From assembly GCF_001999905.1 (NCBI RefSeq), contig NZ_CP019640.1, positions 1,964,001-2,028,000 on the forward strand: a DNA stretch of 64,000 nucleotides, in the 5' to 3' direction. The notes beneath the pieces are model-generated. The model did not search any database, had not been told where the DNA came from, and saw only the letters and a list, made by a program, of their open reading frames with translations. The DNA comes from Planococcus lenghuensis (GTDB lineage: Bacteria > Bacillota > Bacilli > Bacillales_A > Planococcaceae). Positions 16,904-26,314 of the stretch are shown piece by piece (positions within the stretch are counted from its first letter, which is position 1; the number at the start of each line of letters is the position of its first letter). The position numbers were made by a program, and so were the translations under genes.

Positions 16904-17788
16904 TTAAATTGCCGGAGGCCCGAATTTACCATTTTGGAAATCAAGGAAGTCTTCCTGGATTTCCTCCATTGTATTCATAACGAACGGTCCGTATGGCACA
17001 ATTTCTTCTTTGATCGGTGTTCCGGAATAGACCAGGATTTTCGCCCGTCTGCTGTTGGCTTTGATGTGCAATTCACTGCTTTTTTCGGGATTTCCATTTT
17101 CATTGTAGCTGAGCAATCCAACACCGTGTTTTTTCAGGTTAACCTGATCTTTCCCGAACTCGATATCGCCACCCAGCACGTAAAGAAAAGCATTGTGGGT
17201 TTCAGGTAGATTCAACTGATAGGATGCCCCTTTATCCAGCAAAATCTCACTCATCGTAATGGGTACAACAGATTCCAGCGGGCCTTTGACACCTGCAACT
17301 TCACCTGAAAACACTTTAACCGATCCGCCGTCAAAGGGCACAACCGGCGCTTCTTCGGAATACACGTTCTGATAGGAAGTTTTCGACTTCCGCTGATTCT
17401 TAGGCAAATTCAGCCATAACTGCAGTGTGTGGGCAACATCGTGTTCCACGCCTTCTTCCGCATGACGCGCTGCCCATCCGGCGTTCATGTACTGCACGTC
17501 GCCCGGTTCCAGGATATCTCGGCCTCCGCCATTATCAATATGTTCCAGTCGGCCATCGACGACGTAAGTGACCGTCTGAAATCCCCGGTGTGGATGATCA
17601 GCGAACGCTCCACGTTTAAACCAATCTTCAGCCATCAGAATAAATGGATCAAAGTCGTTCCAGCGTCCTGTTGGAAGTATCCAGCCCTTCTGAATGAATG
17701 GAAACGCCGCTTCTTCGTATTCCACATACCAATGCTCCTTAATTTTCCGTTGAAATACTGCTTCGTGTGCTTGCTGCTCTGCCATCAT
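16904..17788 (-). CDS. Pirin family protein
   Basis: 294 aa bicupin. The N-terminal cupin has the metal ligands HPHRGFQTVTYVVDGRLEH with E later in the second conserved block (GDVQYMNAGWAARHAE). Pirins bind iron; some are quercetinases, others redox sensors. ATG 17788 with GAGGAGA upstream. It is divergent from an Fe-S-type regulator gene, with about 230 bp between them, so that regulator may control it (inference). Confidence 0.9.
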   Translation of the reverse strand: MMAEQQAHEAVFQRKIKEHWYVEYEEAAFPFIQKGWILPTGRWNDFDPFILMAEDWFKRGAFADHPHRGFQTVTYVVDGRLEHIDNGGGRDILEPGDVQYMNAGWAARHAEEGVEHDVAHTLQLWLNLPKNQRKSKTSYQNVYSEEAPVVPFDGGSVKVFSGEVAGVKGPLESVVPITMSEILLDKGASYQLNLPETHNAFLYVLGGDIEFGKDQVNLKKHGVGLLSYNENGNPEKSSELHIKANSRRAKILVYSGTPIKEEIVPYGPFVMNTMEEIQEDFLDFQNGKFGPPAI

Positions 17789-18015
17789 GTCATCTCCTCT
17801 ACGATTAAATCAGAAATTTTTCTTGCAAGGCTATGGTCATTCGTTTTTAAACAAAAAAGTATATAAAGTACAGTTGTCATTGGAACACATTCCCACCAGG
17901 GATGCAATTATCCCGTTCAGCTCTATGACGACAGAAGGATACTCAGTCTTTTTGATGGGCATCCCTTCATCCGCATGCTATGATGGAACTATTACTCTCT
18001 GAGAGGGGGATGCAT

Positions 18016-18669
18016 GTGACATCTCGTGTGACCACAAAAGATAAGCTGCTGAACCTATTGAAAAAAGATGCGCCGCTTACTGTGGGGCAATTGGCGGAAC
18101 GGCTGGATGTAACTGAAATGGCGATCCGCAAACACTTGCATATGCTGGAAAAAGATGCGTTCATCCGGTCATCTGAAATCCGTCAGCCGATCGGGCGGCC
18201 GATTCAGACGTTTTCGCTGTCTGACAAAGCGGAAAAGCTGTTTCCGAAGACGTACGAGAACCTGACTGTGGATTTTCTCGAAGATCTCCGGGCAATTCAA
18301 GGCGAAGCGGTCATTGATCAATTGTTTGAAAATCGGAGCAGACGCCTATCGGCTGAGTACACAGATTTAATGACAGATAAAAGCAACGAAGAAAAAGCGG
18401 AAACGTTGAAACAGATTCAGAACGAAAAAGGCTATATGGTTGATCTGATCAAGGTCAACGATCATCAGTTTGAGTTGATTGAGCATAATTGTCCGATTTT
18501 TGGTGTATCCCGCAATTTTAAACAAGCTTGCCGATGCGAGACGGATATGTTCCGTAGCGTGCTGGAAACAGACAGTATCGAACGGACAAGTTGCAAAGCG
18601 GACGGCGACCAGCATTGCCGTTTCATGATCAGTTTTGAAAAAGATTCTACTGCTGTTATCAACTACTGA
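18016..18669 (+). CDS. HTH transcriptional regulator with Cys-rich C-terminal domain (SufR-like)
   Basis: 217 aa. N-terminal winged helix (TTKDKLLNLLKKDAPLTVGQ, LAERLDVTEMAIRKHLHMLEKDAFI). The C-terminal domain has five Cys: C-x12-C-x-C-x18-C-x7-C (HNCPIFGVSRNFKQAC ... CKADGDQHC), the arrangement seen in the SufR-like branch of DeoR/ArsR-type regulators that sense iron-sulfur clusters. GTG 18016 is chosen because AGAGGGGG lies 6 nt upstream; the ATG at 18010 directly abuts that site. Divergent from pirin and followed by sodA and a ferredoxin reductase, a redox-stress setting. Ligand assignment is inference. Confidence 0.75.
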   Translation: MTSRVTTKDKLLNLLKKDAPLTVGQLAERLDVTEMAIRKHLHMLEKDAFIRSSEIRQPIGRPIQTFSLSDKAEKLFPKTYENLTVDFLEDLRAIQGEAVIDQLFENRSRRLSAEYTDLMTDKSNEEKAETLKQIQNEKGYMVDLIKVNDHQFELIEHNCPIFGVSRNFKQACRCETDMFRSVLETDSIERTSCKADGDQHCRFMISFEKDSTAVINY

Positions 18670-18685
18670 ACGGATAATTTTTTTA

Positions 18686-18716
18686 CCATGAACAGCGTCC
18701 TGTTCATGGTTTTTTG
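18686..18716 (+). terminator. Rho-independent terminator
   Basis: CCATGAACAG/CTGTTCATGG stem (18686-18695, 18700-18709), CGTC loop, TTTTTTG. Confidence 0.85.
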
Positions 18717-18833
18717 TTGTCCGGAAATTTTATGCTGAGCATTCCCATTGCTTTTTAAAAAATGGATGCTGTATGATGAAAATATACTTTCTAAACTAAA
18801 AAGTATAAAAAGTATTTTTAGGAGGAATTCAAT

Positions 18834-19454
18834 ATGGCAACTTATTCATTACCCGCACTTACATACGATTTCGGCGCACTTGAACCGGTGATTGACCGGC
18901 AGACAATGGAAATCCATCACGATAAGCATCACCAGGCATATGTCAATAAACTGAACGCCGCACTTGAAGGACAGGATAGCCTTCAGGAAAAATCGCTGGA
19001 AGAACTGCTTTCAAACTTGGATGCGGTTCCGGAATCGATCCGAACTGCAGTCCGCAATAACGGCGGCGGCCACCTGAATCATTCCCTGTTCTGGGAGATC
19101 CTCGCTGCCCCTTCCGAGAACAATGCGCCGTCCGGCAAACTGGCTCAAGCGATCGATGCGAAATTCGGCAGCTTCGAGAACTTTAAATCGGCGTTTTCAG
19201 ATGCCGCCGCTACCCGCTTCGGATCCGGCTGGGCATGGCTTATCGTTACCGAAGATGGCGGTGTGGATGTGACGAGCACATTGAACCAGGATAATCCCAT
19301 CCAAAACGGCCAGACGGCAATTCTCGGAATCGACGTGTGGGAACACGCATATTACTTGAATTATCAGAACCGCAGACCAGATTATATCTCCAACTTCTTT
19401 AAAGTCATTAACTGGGATGCAGTTTCAGCGAAGTACGAAAACGCCCACGGCTGA
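18834..19454 (+). CDS. sodA: Superoxide dismutase (Mn/Fe)
   Basis: 206 aa of usual length. Metal ligands are His27 ([11 protein letters not shown]), His in NHSLFWEIL, and Asp/His in [17 protein letters not shown]. No signal peptide: cytoplasmic enzyme converting superoxide to hydrogen peroxide and oxygen. AGGAGG 8 nt before ATG; own promoter region and own terminator. Confidence 0.96.
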   Translation: MATYSLPALTYDFGALEPVIDRQTMEIHHDKHHQAYVNKLNAALEGQDSLQEKSLEELLSNLDAVPESIRTAVRNNGGGHLNHSLFWEILAAPSENNAPSGKLAQAIDAKFGSFENFKSAFSDAAATRFGSGWAWLIVTEDGGVDVTSTLNQDNPIQNGQTAILGIDVWEHAYYLNYQNRRPDYISNFFKVINWDAVSAKYENAHG

Positions 19455-19463
19455 TGAGGAAGG

Positions 19464-19496
19464 CGGAGGAGCCGAAATGGCTCCTCCCCCTTTATT
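19464..19496 (+). terminator. Rho-independent terminator of sodA
   Basis: GGAGGAGCC/GGCTCCTCC stem (19465-19473, 19479-19487), GAAAT loop, CCCTTTATTT tail. Confidence 0.75.
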
Positions 19497-19526
19497 TAAT
19501 TAGCGTGAAGCTAGGAGGTTTTTTTA

Positions 19527-20522
19527 ATGAAAGAAGATTTGCAAGTATATGATATGACGATTATCGGCGGCGGTCCAACGGGATTGTTCACTGCGTTTTA
19601 CGGCGGGATGCGTGACGCGAGCGTTAAAATTATTGAGAGCCTGCCGCAGCTCGGCGGTCAGCTGGCGACACTCTATCCTGAAAAATACATTTACGATATC
19701 GCCGGACTGCCGAAGATCAAAGCGCAGGATCTGGTCGATAACCTGAAAGAACAGATGAGCCTGTTCTCTCCCGCTGTCACCCTTGGTCAATCGGTAAAAG
19801 AAGTAGAAAAACTGGAAGATGGTACTTTCCGGCTTGTAACGGATCAGGAAATTCATTATTCCAAAACTATCATCATTACAGCAGGTGTCGGTGCTTTCCA
19901 GCCGCGCCGCCTTGAACTTGAAGGTGCAGCTGCCTTTGAAGGAGCGAACTTGCATTATTTTGTCGATGATATGAAAGCGTTCGCCGATAAAAAAGTGACC
20001 GTACTCGGCGGCGGAGATTCAGCGGTCGACTGGTCATTAATGCTTGAGCCGATCGCTGAAAAAGTGACGCTCATCCATCGGCGTGATAAATTCCGGGCCC
20101 ATGAAAGCAGCATTCATCAGCTGAAGGAATCCAGCGTGGACATTTTAACTCCGTATACTGCAGCCGATTTCAGGGACGGCAACGGCCGCATCACGGAACT
20201 TGTCTTGCAGGACACGGCAACAAAAGAACCAAAAGCCGTCGAACTGGATGAACTGATCGTCAATTATGGTTTTGTTTCAAATCTTGGTCCGATCAAAGAC
20301 TGGGGGATCGAGCTTCAGAAAAATTCAATCATCGTCAACAGCAAAATGGAAACGAATATTCCGGGCATTTACGCAGCCGGTGACATTGCGACTTATGACG
20401 GCAAGATCAAATTGATTGCCACCGGTTTCGGCGAAGGTCCGACCGCTGTCAACAACGCAAAAACCTATATCGATCCAAAAGCGCGCGTCCAGCCGCTTCA
20501 CAGCACATCGATTTTCCAGTAA
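19527..20522 (+). CDS. Ferredoxin/flavodoxin--NADP reductase, thioredoxin-reductase type
   Basis: 331 aa, two Rossmann folds: FAD site [20 protein letters not shown] near the N-terminus, NADPH site [16 protein letters not shown], and the C-terminal FAD strand [25 protein letters not shown]. It lacks the redox C-x-x-C of thioredoxin reductases, as expected for the YumC/Fnr2 family that reduces ferredoxin or flavodoxin with NADPH. RBS AGGAGG. Flanked by sodA and a flavin reductase gene. Confidence 0.9.
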   Translation: MKEDLQVYDMTIIGGGPTGLFTAFYGGMRDASVKIIESLPQLGGQLATLYPEKYIYDIAGLPKIKAQDLVDNLKEQMSLFSPAVTLGQSVKEVEKLEDGTFRLVTDQEIHYSKTIIITAGVGAFQPRRLELEGAAAFEGANLHYFVDDMKAFADKKVTVLGGGDSAVDWSLMLEPIAEKVTLIHRRDKFRAHESSIHQLKESSVDILTPYTAADFRDGNGRITELVLQDTATKEPKAVELDELIVNYGFVSNLGPIKDWGIELQKNSIIVNSKMETNIPGIYAAGDIATYDGKIKLIATGFGEGPTAVNNAKTYIDPKARVQPLHSTSIFQ

Positions 20523-20609
20523 ATTGTATTTAAATTTCCGGCACACCGGGAATTCATCATATAACCCACCGCCTTTTTATGAACAAAGGCGGCAGAAAGG
20601 TATGTTTTT

Positions 20610-21101
20610 ATGGATACGAATACGGCTCTTTTTAAAGAAGTTATGGGAAATTATCCGACCGGTGTAACGGTTGTGACAACTATGGACGCACAAGGCAATC
20701 CACTTGGTATGACCGTCAATTCTTTTGCATCAGTTTCCCTGGATCCCCTCCTCATCCTCTGGTCCATCGATAAGCGCGTGAACGGCTATGAAGCTTTTAT
20801 CAATGCAGAGAAATTTGCGGTTCACGTGCTCGCTGACAGCCAGGCAGATGTCTGTACGTTATTCGCCAGCAAAGGCGCCGACCGGTTCAGCGGCTCAGAT
20901 TGGACGGTTTCCGATCTTGGCCTGCCTATTCTTGCTGAAGCATCCGGCGTCCTGCAATGCCGCACGTTCAAGACGGTGGACGCCGGTGATCATACAGTTT
21001 TGATCGGTGAAGTACTCGACATCCGGAGTGAACAAAGAGACCCGCTCCTCTATCACCGGCGGACGTTCGGAAAAATCCCGGAAACATTCTACACGAAGTG
21101 A
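20610..21101 (+). CDS. Flavin reductase family protein (FMN-binding split barrel)
   Basis: 163 aa. FKEVMGNYPTGVTVVTT, then GMTVNSFASVSLDPLLILWSI and FAVHVLADSQADVC are the signature of flavin reductase-like proteins, which supply reduced FMN to two-component monooxygenases. It starts 87 nt after the ferredoxin reductase and probably shares its transcript; a terminator follows. No partner monooxygenase in the window. Confidence 0.88.
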   Translation: MDTNTALFKEVMGNYPTGVTVVTTMDAQGNPLGMTVNSFASVSLDPLLILWSIDKRVNGYEAFINAEKFAVHVLADSQADVCTLFASKGADRFSGSDWTVSDLGLPILAEASGVLQCRTFKTVDAGDHTVLIGEVLDIRSEQRDPLLYHRRTFGKIPETFYTK

Positions 21102-21141
21102 TTTTAAATTACCCGGATGGGATGCGAATCCCATACAGAAC

Positions 21142-21175
21142 AAGACTGCTGATTCAAGTCAGCAGTCTTTTTTTT
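21142..21175 (+). terminator. Rho-independent terminator
   Basis: AAGACTGCTGA/TCAGCAGTCTT stem (21142-21152, 21159-21169) and TTTTTT tail. Confidence 0.9.
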
Positions 21176-21474
21176 GCCATTCTGTTAAGCGGCAATACAA
21201 AAAAGCAGCAGGTTCTCCCCGCCGTCTCGTCGTCTTCTTCAAAGTCATCACTGTCATCAAAAACGCCGTCATCACCGGGACCATACACGATTCCATTACC
21301 CGGCATGAGTATGTACTCGTCGACACCCGGTTTGTATTCATACAAATCATCCGTCGTCACGCCATAACCCTCAGCAATCTGGGAAAGCGTGTCGCCTGGC
21401 TGCACGAAATGAATATCATCATTTCAAGCTACTCATATCTGCAGTCGTTTCAACAAAACATAGCCGATTAGCAT
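21154..21474 (-). pseudogene. Membrane-anchored LysM-domain protein with two in-frame UGA codons
   Basis: From ATG 21474 the frame reads MLIGYVLLKRLQI, TGA, V-A, TGA, then NDDIHFVQPGDTLSQIAEGYG, a typical LysM motif for peptidoglycan binding, followed by TTDDLYEYKPGVDEYILMPG and an acidic, Cys-containing tail. The two TGAs (21433-21435 and 21424-21426) interrupt an otherwise continuous and sensible gene. Either it is a decayed gene (two CGA-to-TGA changes would do) or UGA is read through; no SECIS-like hairpin at the usual distance is seen. Convergent with the flavin reductase gene and overlapping its terminator. Confidence 0.45.
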
Positions 21475-21719
21475 GACGCAGATTACCGCTTATTGCAGTT
21501 CTTTATCAAAAAAGTTAAGAATCTTGTAATGTGGATTATGGAACAGTGAAAAGAGGAAAATGAATAATGTACCAAAGGGTTGGGGCCGGGCAAGTACTTT
21601 CAAACCCATTCCCCCTTATTCATATAAAAGCCTCAACCCTATTCTTCAGGGAGCGGTCTGCGCCGCTTCCTCTTTTTAGTGAAGACAATATTCCATTCAT
21701 TCAGTCTCCTGACAGCACG
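21475..21719. other. Intergenic region with inverted repeat
   Basis: Contains AGGGTTGGGGC (21576-21586) that pairs, with one mismatch, with GCCTCAACCCT (21630-21640) across about 43 nt, followed on the plus strand by a second hairpin (GGAGCGG/CCGCTTCC, 21650-21670) and TCTTTTT. It could encode a short structured transcript; no protein frame is convincing. Confidence 0.3.
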
Positions 21720-21750
21720 AAAAGACGCCGGTTCATTCCGGCGTCTTTTT
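21720..21750 (-). terminator. Terminator of the S9 peptidase gene
   Basis: AAAAGACGCCGG (21720-21731)/CCGGCGTCTTTTT (21738-21750), T-runs on both strands. Confidence 0.8.
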
Positions 21751-21774
21751 ATGTTTATGGAATTTTTCATATTG

Positions 21775-23565
21775 CTATGCCTGATGCTTTGCCAGAAAGT
21801 CCAGCATGGCGCTGTACACTTTGATTTCGTTGTCTTTCTTGGAGAATCCATGCCCTTCGTCTTCAAGCAGCAAGTACTCCACGTCGCGTCCGGCGCCTCT
21901 CAGTTTTGCTACAATCTGATCCGACTCTTCTTTTACGACACGCGGGTCCTTCGCGCCTTGGATCACGAGCATCGGACGCGTCATGCCGTCCAGGTATGTG
22001 ACCGGGGAATCCGTGATGAATCGCTCCTTGTCACGCTCCGGATCACCGAGCCAGCGGTCCATGAGCGGCTTCCAGTGCGGTGGCACCGAGTTGGCGAACG
22101 TGAACAGATCCGATGGTCCGAAGATATCGACAACGGCCTTGAACAGCTCCGGATGCCGGCCATGCAGAAGCAGGGCCATATAGCCGCCGTAGCTGCCCCC
22201 GACGAGGAAGAGCTTTTGGCGGTCCGTGATGCCGTTATCGAACAGCCACTCGATGCCGGCCACGCAGTCTAGGCGCGGCCCTTCGCCCCAGTCCTGTTCG
22301 ACAAGCTTGGCGAATGATGAGCCGTAACCGGTGCTGCCACGGAAGTTTGGCGCGAAAATGGTATAGCCGCGGTTCAAGAAGCATTGGAACATCGACCGGA
22401 ACTGTTTGCGTTCCGCCGCCTGCGGTCCGCCGTGCGGCCAAAAAATCGTATGGCCGTTATCATATTCAGGGTTCGCTTTGAATAACAAGGCTTCGATCTC
22501 GGTGCCATCAAATGACTTATATGTCACGACATCCGGTTCCACCATGTCCTCACTGTTCAAGCCGAGCGCCCGGTTATTCGTCAATTGCACCCACTCGGAT
22601 CCGGCTTTTCCAAGGAAAATGTTATGCGGAATGGTCGCGCTCCGTCCCAGTACATACAGATCACCGGATTTTGTCACTTGAATTTTTTCGATGATGTCTA
22701 CAGGCGGTGCTAACTGTTCATGCATGCCGTTTGCCGGATTGAAGCGGTATAGTCCATCAGTTACTCCTTTTTCTGTCACGATATAAAAGACGCCACGTTC
22801 CTTGTCCCAATTAAGCGAGGAAATGCTTTCACCGCTGATTGAGTATACACGGCTGAATTGCTTCGTCTCCAGGTCAAAGCTGGCCAGATAGCTATATTCC
22901 TCCTCATAATCGGTTACAAAGTAAACGACGCGGTTATCTGTGAAGACCGGATCATCCACGACATGCACCTTTTCCGTATCCGGTGTCAGGCTGTGCATCT
23001 CATCCTCCGTTTTTACGAAGCCCGTCCGGTATGTATTGGCGAAGGATCGCTCATAGACGAACGCTTTTTCATTCTGAGACACAGCTGTGAGATTCGTCGG
23101 TGAGGTTTCCCCCTCATTCAGCAACGTATCGGTTCCGTCCTCGAGGTTTCGCATGCGTGTATTCAGGAAAGACGGATTCCCTTCAGAAGTCATGTAATAC
23201 AGGCGGTTGCCGTCTTCGCTTAAATGGGCAAAAAAGAACTTATCGGCAGTGTCTCCAGTGATCAGCGGCTGCGGCAGTCCGCCTTCGCTCGGAATGGCGT
23301 AAATATGGTAGTTCTCGTCACCGTCGCGGTCAAAACCGGCCAGCACGAACCGGTTGTCCGGGTCGAATTTGATGAAACTGCATGACTCGTCCTGCTGGGC
23401 GAATAAATAAGGAAAGGTATCAGGCAGATCCATCCCCCATAGATTCATCTTGCCATTAAGATTTGAACTGAACACCAATCGGCTTTCATCTTTACTGATA
23501 GTAAAATCGGTAATGACATATGTACGAAAAAACTGTTCAACACGGGCTTTCGGAAATTCGATCAT
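21775..23565 (-). CDS. S9 family peptidase (acylaminoacyl-/prolyl oligopeptidase type)
   Basis: 596 aa. Residues 1-350 form a beta-propeller (repeated S-x-D-G/L-x-F-x motifs such as KDESRLVFSSNLNGKMNLW). The C-terminal alpha/beta hydrolase has GGPQAAERKQF, the nucleophile elbow VGGSYGGYMALL, Asp in GAKDPRVV and His in EDEGHGFSK, a complete triad. No signal peptide; a cytoplasmic peptidase acting on small peptides. RBS AGGAGG. Monocistronic. Confidence 0.92.
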   Translation of the reverse strand: MIEFPKARVEQFFRTYVITDFTISKDESRLVFSSNLNGKMNLWGMDLPDTFPYLFAQQDESCSFIKFDPDNRFVLAGFDRDGDENYHIYAIPSEGGLPQPLITGDTADKFFFAHLSEDGNRLYYMTSEGNPSFLNTRMRNLEDGTDTLLNEGETSPTNLTAVSQNEKAFVYERSFANTYRTGFVKTEDEMHSLTPDTEKVHVVDDPVFTDNRVVYFVTDYEEEYSYLASFDLETKQFSRVYSISGESISSLNWDKERGVFYIVTEKGVTDGLYRFNPANGMHEQLAPPVDIIEKIQVTKSGDLYVLGRSATIPHNIFLGKAGSEWVQLTNNRALGLNSEDMVEPDVVTYKSFDGTEIEALLFKANPEYDNGHTIFWPHGGPQAAERKQFRSMFQCFLNRGYTIFAPNFRGSTGYGSSFAKLVEQDWGEGPRLDCVAGIEWLFDNGITDRQKLFLVGGSYGGYMALLLHGRHPELFKAVVDIFGPSDLFTFANSVPPHWKPLMDRWLGDPERDKERFITDSPVTYLDGMTRPMLVIQGAKDPRVVKEESDQIVAKLRGAGRDVEYLLLEDEGHGFSKKDNEIKVYSAMLDFLAKHQA

Positions 23566-23776
23566 AAATTGCCTCCTGCGGATATAATTGATTTCTGCGA
23601 ATTTGCGGAAATCCGAATAAACATTTATTCATTCTTAAGTATAGCGTAAATTGTATATCGGTTTCCAATTCAGCTTTTCCCAATGCCGTTTTTGGGTATT
23701 TGCAAGGTTTATTACTGTTATTGGTTTTAATTTAACCCTTTAGTAATTTTATACTTTTTTATATTTATATTAAGAA

Positions 23777-23806
23777 AAGGAACTGCGCCTTCCAGCGCAG
23801 TTCCTT
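23777..23806 (-). terminator. Terminator of the acidic surface protein gene
   Basis: AAGGAACTGCGC/GCGCAGTTCCTT stem, 6-nt loop, followed on the minus strand by TTCTTAATAT. Confidence 0.8.
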
Positions 23807-23829
23807 CATCTATCAATTGTCTATTTTAT

Positions 23830-25311
23830 TTATTGTTGACCTTCACGTCTTCTGGACATGAAGAACGCGGCAGCACCCAGAAGGGCAATCCCGGTACCGA
23901 TCAGGGCGTTCTGAACGGCATTTGTCGCAGTGTCCGGCATTTCTTCGCCGTCCACTTCATTCACAACAGTATAGCCTGCATCTTCAAGTGCCCATTCCAG
24001 GTCGGCAACGAATACGAAGTCATCTTCTGTGAATCCGTTGTCTTCGAGGAAGGTGTTGTAATCGTCTTCTGTCAGGTCATATTCATACAGTGTCGCTGAC
24101 AGGGTCTCATCATCGAGCAATGGGCCAACGGTGGCTTCCAGTTCCGCAAAGTCATTGAAGTCCGTCAGTTCCATGTCGTAATTGTCCATCAGGTACGTAT
24201 TGAAGTCATCTTCGGCCCAGCCGTACGGTGTCAGGTACGTCTCTTCCACGAGTGTCATGTCGAGACCTGTTTCGATCACTTCACCATCTTTGGTTGTTTC
24301 TTCTTCGTCTGTGGCGGTTTCTTCTTCATCCACGACGTCTTCATCCGTACCGGTTTCATCGTCTTCGCCTGTGCTGTCACTGTAACCGGCGGCAATGAGC
24401 TCAGCTTCCAGGTCCGCATAGAAGTTGATGGCGTCCGGATCTTCAATGCCGGTCAGGAATTCTTCCGTCTCCGCGGCATCCAGTCCGTATTCGTCCATCA
24501 GGCCGACTACGCCTGCATCGTCAACCGTGCCGTCTTCCACATCGGTGATCAGTTCATTGACATCGATGAACGGGCCGACGGTCGTCTCGAGCACGTCAAA
24601 GCTTTCAAAGTCCGCAATGCCCATGCCGTAATTGTCCATCAGGTAGCCGTCGAACTCCTCAGCGGTCATGCCGAGCGGCGTCAGGTAAACCTCTTCAAGC
24701 TGCGCCTGGTCGACTTCCCCGTAATCGAATCCGGTTTCTTCGCCAGCAGCGGCGGCTTCTTCATCGTCGACGATTTCATCTTCGCCTTCGCTTTCGACCA
24801 CATCGTCATCGTACACTTCCGCGTCGGCGACTTCATCGTCGATAGCCGTTTCTTCATCTACTACGGCTTCCTCTTCCACAACTTCTTCATCCGCTGTTGC
24901 ATCGGTGTAGCCTTCATCTTCCAGGACATTTTCCAGGTCACCGACGAAATGGATATCTTCCAGGCTGTCGTTTTCCTCAAGGATCGCAGCCAGTTCATCG
25001 CCGGTTACGCCATAGCGTTCCATCGCTTCCAGAACATTGGCGTCGGACTGGTCGGAAATCCATGCGTTGATATCAACCGGTGCACCCAACTCACCGAGCA
25101 ATTCGTCGTTCGATTCATATTCACTGAGGTCCGTTCCGAAATTCTCTCCCAGGTAAGTGTTCCAGTCATCTTCGGTCCAGTCGGCTGTCGCCGGTGTCGT
25201 CTCGTTCAGTGAATCCAAATCAATTTCAGCATTTACAGCAAATGGAGCTGCTCCAAATGCCAGCGTCGTCGCTAAAGCTGTCGGTAGAATTTTGTTTGTT
25301 CGCTTACTCAT
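23830..25311 (-). CDS. Processed acidic surface protein with sortase signal
   Basis: 493 aa. Signal peptide (MSKRTNKILPTALATTLAFG then AAPFAVNAE). Three repeats of about 95 residues follow (about 40-137, 205-310, 370-455), each with a YL-x-x-N-(Y/F)-G-x-(D/E) segment and ending in a D-L-E-x-x-L-x-x-(A/E)-G-Y motif; they are separated by very acidic linkers of E, D, T and V. The C-terminus is MPDTATN, a hydrophobic span (ALIGTGIALLGAAAFFM) and SRRREGQQ: a sorting signal of the LPxTA type rather than LPxTG. This matches the 'processed acidic surface protein' family. Cell-wall anchored; function unknown. No sortase gene is in the window. Own promoter and terminator. Confidence 0.85.
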   Translation of the reverse strand: MSKRTNKILPTALATTLAFGAAPFAVNAEIDLDSLNETTPATADWTEDDWNTYLGENFGTDLSEYESNDELLGELGAPVDINAWISDQSDANVLEAMERYGVTGDELAAILEENDSLEDIHFVGDLENVLEDEGYTDATADEEVVEEEAVVDEETAIDDEVADAEVYDDDVVESEGEDEIVDDEEAAAAGEETGFDYGEVDQAQLEEVYLTPLGMTAEEFDGYLMDNYGMGIADFESFDVLETTVGPFIDVNELITDVEDGTVDDAGVVGLMDEYGLDAAETEEFLTGIEDPDAINFYADLEAELIAAGYSDSTGEDDETGTDEDVVDEEETATDEEETTKDGEVIETGLDMTLVEETYLTPYGWAEDDFNTYLMDNYDMELTDFNDFAELEATVGPLLDDETLSATLYEYDLTEDDYNTFLEDNGFTEDDFVFVADLEWALEDAGYTVVNEVDGEEMPDTATNAVQNALIGTGIALLGAAAFFMSRRREGQQ

Positions 25312-25503
25312 TTTGTATTCAGCTCCCTTAATTTATAATTATTTATTATGATTTTCGCTTGAGTCTTAAGTTCCTCTGACTTCAATTTGTTATGTTTCTG
25401 CCATTGTTGTCACATTACTTGTATAGACGCTGGAGCATGCATTTAAACATAAAATCCGGCTGCATGGGTCATAACACCTTTGAAACCAGCCTATATACAG
25501 GAA

Positions 25504-25537
25504 AATCCCGACTGCTGAGAAAACGTGGCAGCCGGGA
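25504..25537 (-). terminator. Terminator of the MOSC gene
   Basis: TCCCGGCTGC and GCAGTCGGGA pair on the minus strand with one wobble, followed by TTTTCC. Confidence 0.65.
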
Positions 25538-25582
25538 AAGCATCAGGTTTAATCCATGAAATCAATAGCGGTTATTTTTCTC

Positions 25583-26314
25583 TTACCATTCCTTCAAAAG
25601 AATTGGATCGCCTGCTTGAATATCACCGGTTTTAATGACAGAAGCATATATGCCGAAATGTTTTCGGCGTTCTTTCACGACGGTTTTCAGGAGTGATGGC
25701 GCTCTGTTTCCGTTTTCCGGATCAACTGTAATGATCATGCAGCGGTCGCATGGCTGCTCAAGCCGGATGACTGCTTCCTGCCCGATTCTCAATTCCTGTC
25801 CATACCACGTTTCTTCCAGAAATGGTGTCTTATCATCAAAAGCCAATAACAGGTTTGGCCGGAACCTTCGCCAGTCGAGGCTGTCTTCTCCCCATAGGCG
25901 CTCCATTTCTGCAATGGAAGCCGTCGACACGATGTGGATAGGCGCCCGTTCAATCGCACCAATCGGCACCGCCGCCGGTGTAAATTGAACCGGAGACAAG
26001 CTTCGGCCGGATTTGCGCTCCAGTTCCAGACGCAATGTATCGTCTGTCCAGTTCAGTATCCTTCCTTCAGGTGTTTCCACTTCCACTTCCGGATACCCGT
26101 CCATGGATTCTTCTCCTGAAAACCGGGCTTGATACCGGACCATCTCCTGAAACTGGGTGATGGTCAAATACTTTTCTCTATTATTGTGATCGATAAATGC
26201 ATGACTCCGGTCGCCATAAAGACCGTATTCCATTATCCGGGTACTTCCAATTTTTTCTCCCGCAAACGATTTTACCGGATGGCGCATGATTTCTTTGACT
26301 GTACCGACTCGCAT
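25583..26314 (-). CDS. MOSC domain protein
   Basis: 243 aa with MOSC N-terminal barrel (VGTVKEIMRHPVKSFAGEKI) and C-terminal MOSC domain (RFRPNLLLAF ... IRLEQPCDRCMIITVDPENG). The C-D-R-C element holds the conserved Cys of this molybdenum-cofactor-sulfurase-related family, which acts in sulfur or metal-sulfur transfer to molybdoenzymes or N-hydroxylated base detoxification (mARC-like). ATG 26314 with AGGAGG upstream; an in-frame upstream start lacks one. Monocistronic. Confidence 0.88.
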   Translation of the reverse strand: MRVGTVKEIMRHPVKSFAGEKIGSTRIMEYGLYGDRSHAFIDHNNREKYLTITQFQEMVRYQARFSGEESMDGYPEVEVETPEGRILNWTDDTLRLELERKSGRSLSPVQFTPAAVPIGAIERAPIHIVSTASIAEMERLWGEDSLDWRRFRPNLLLAFDDKTPFLEETWYGQELRIGQEAVIRLEQPCDRCMIITVDPENGNRAPSLLKTVVKERRKHFGIYASVIKTGDIQAGDPILLKEW

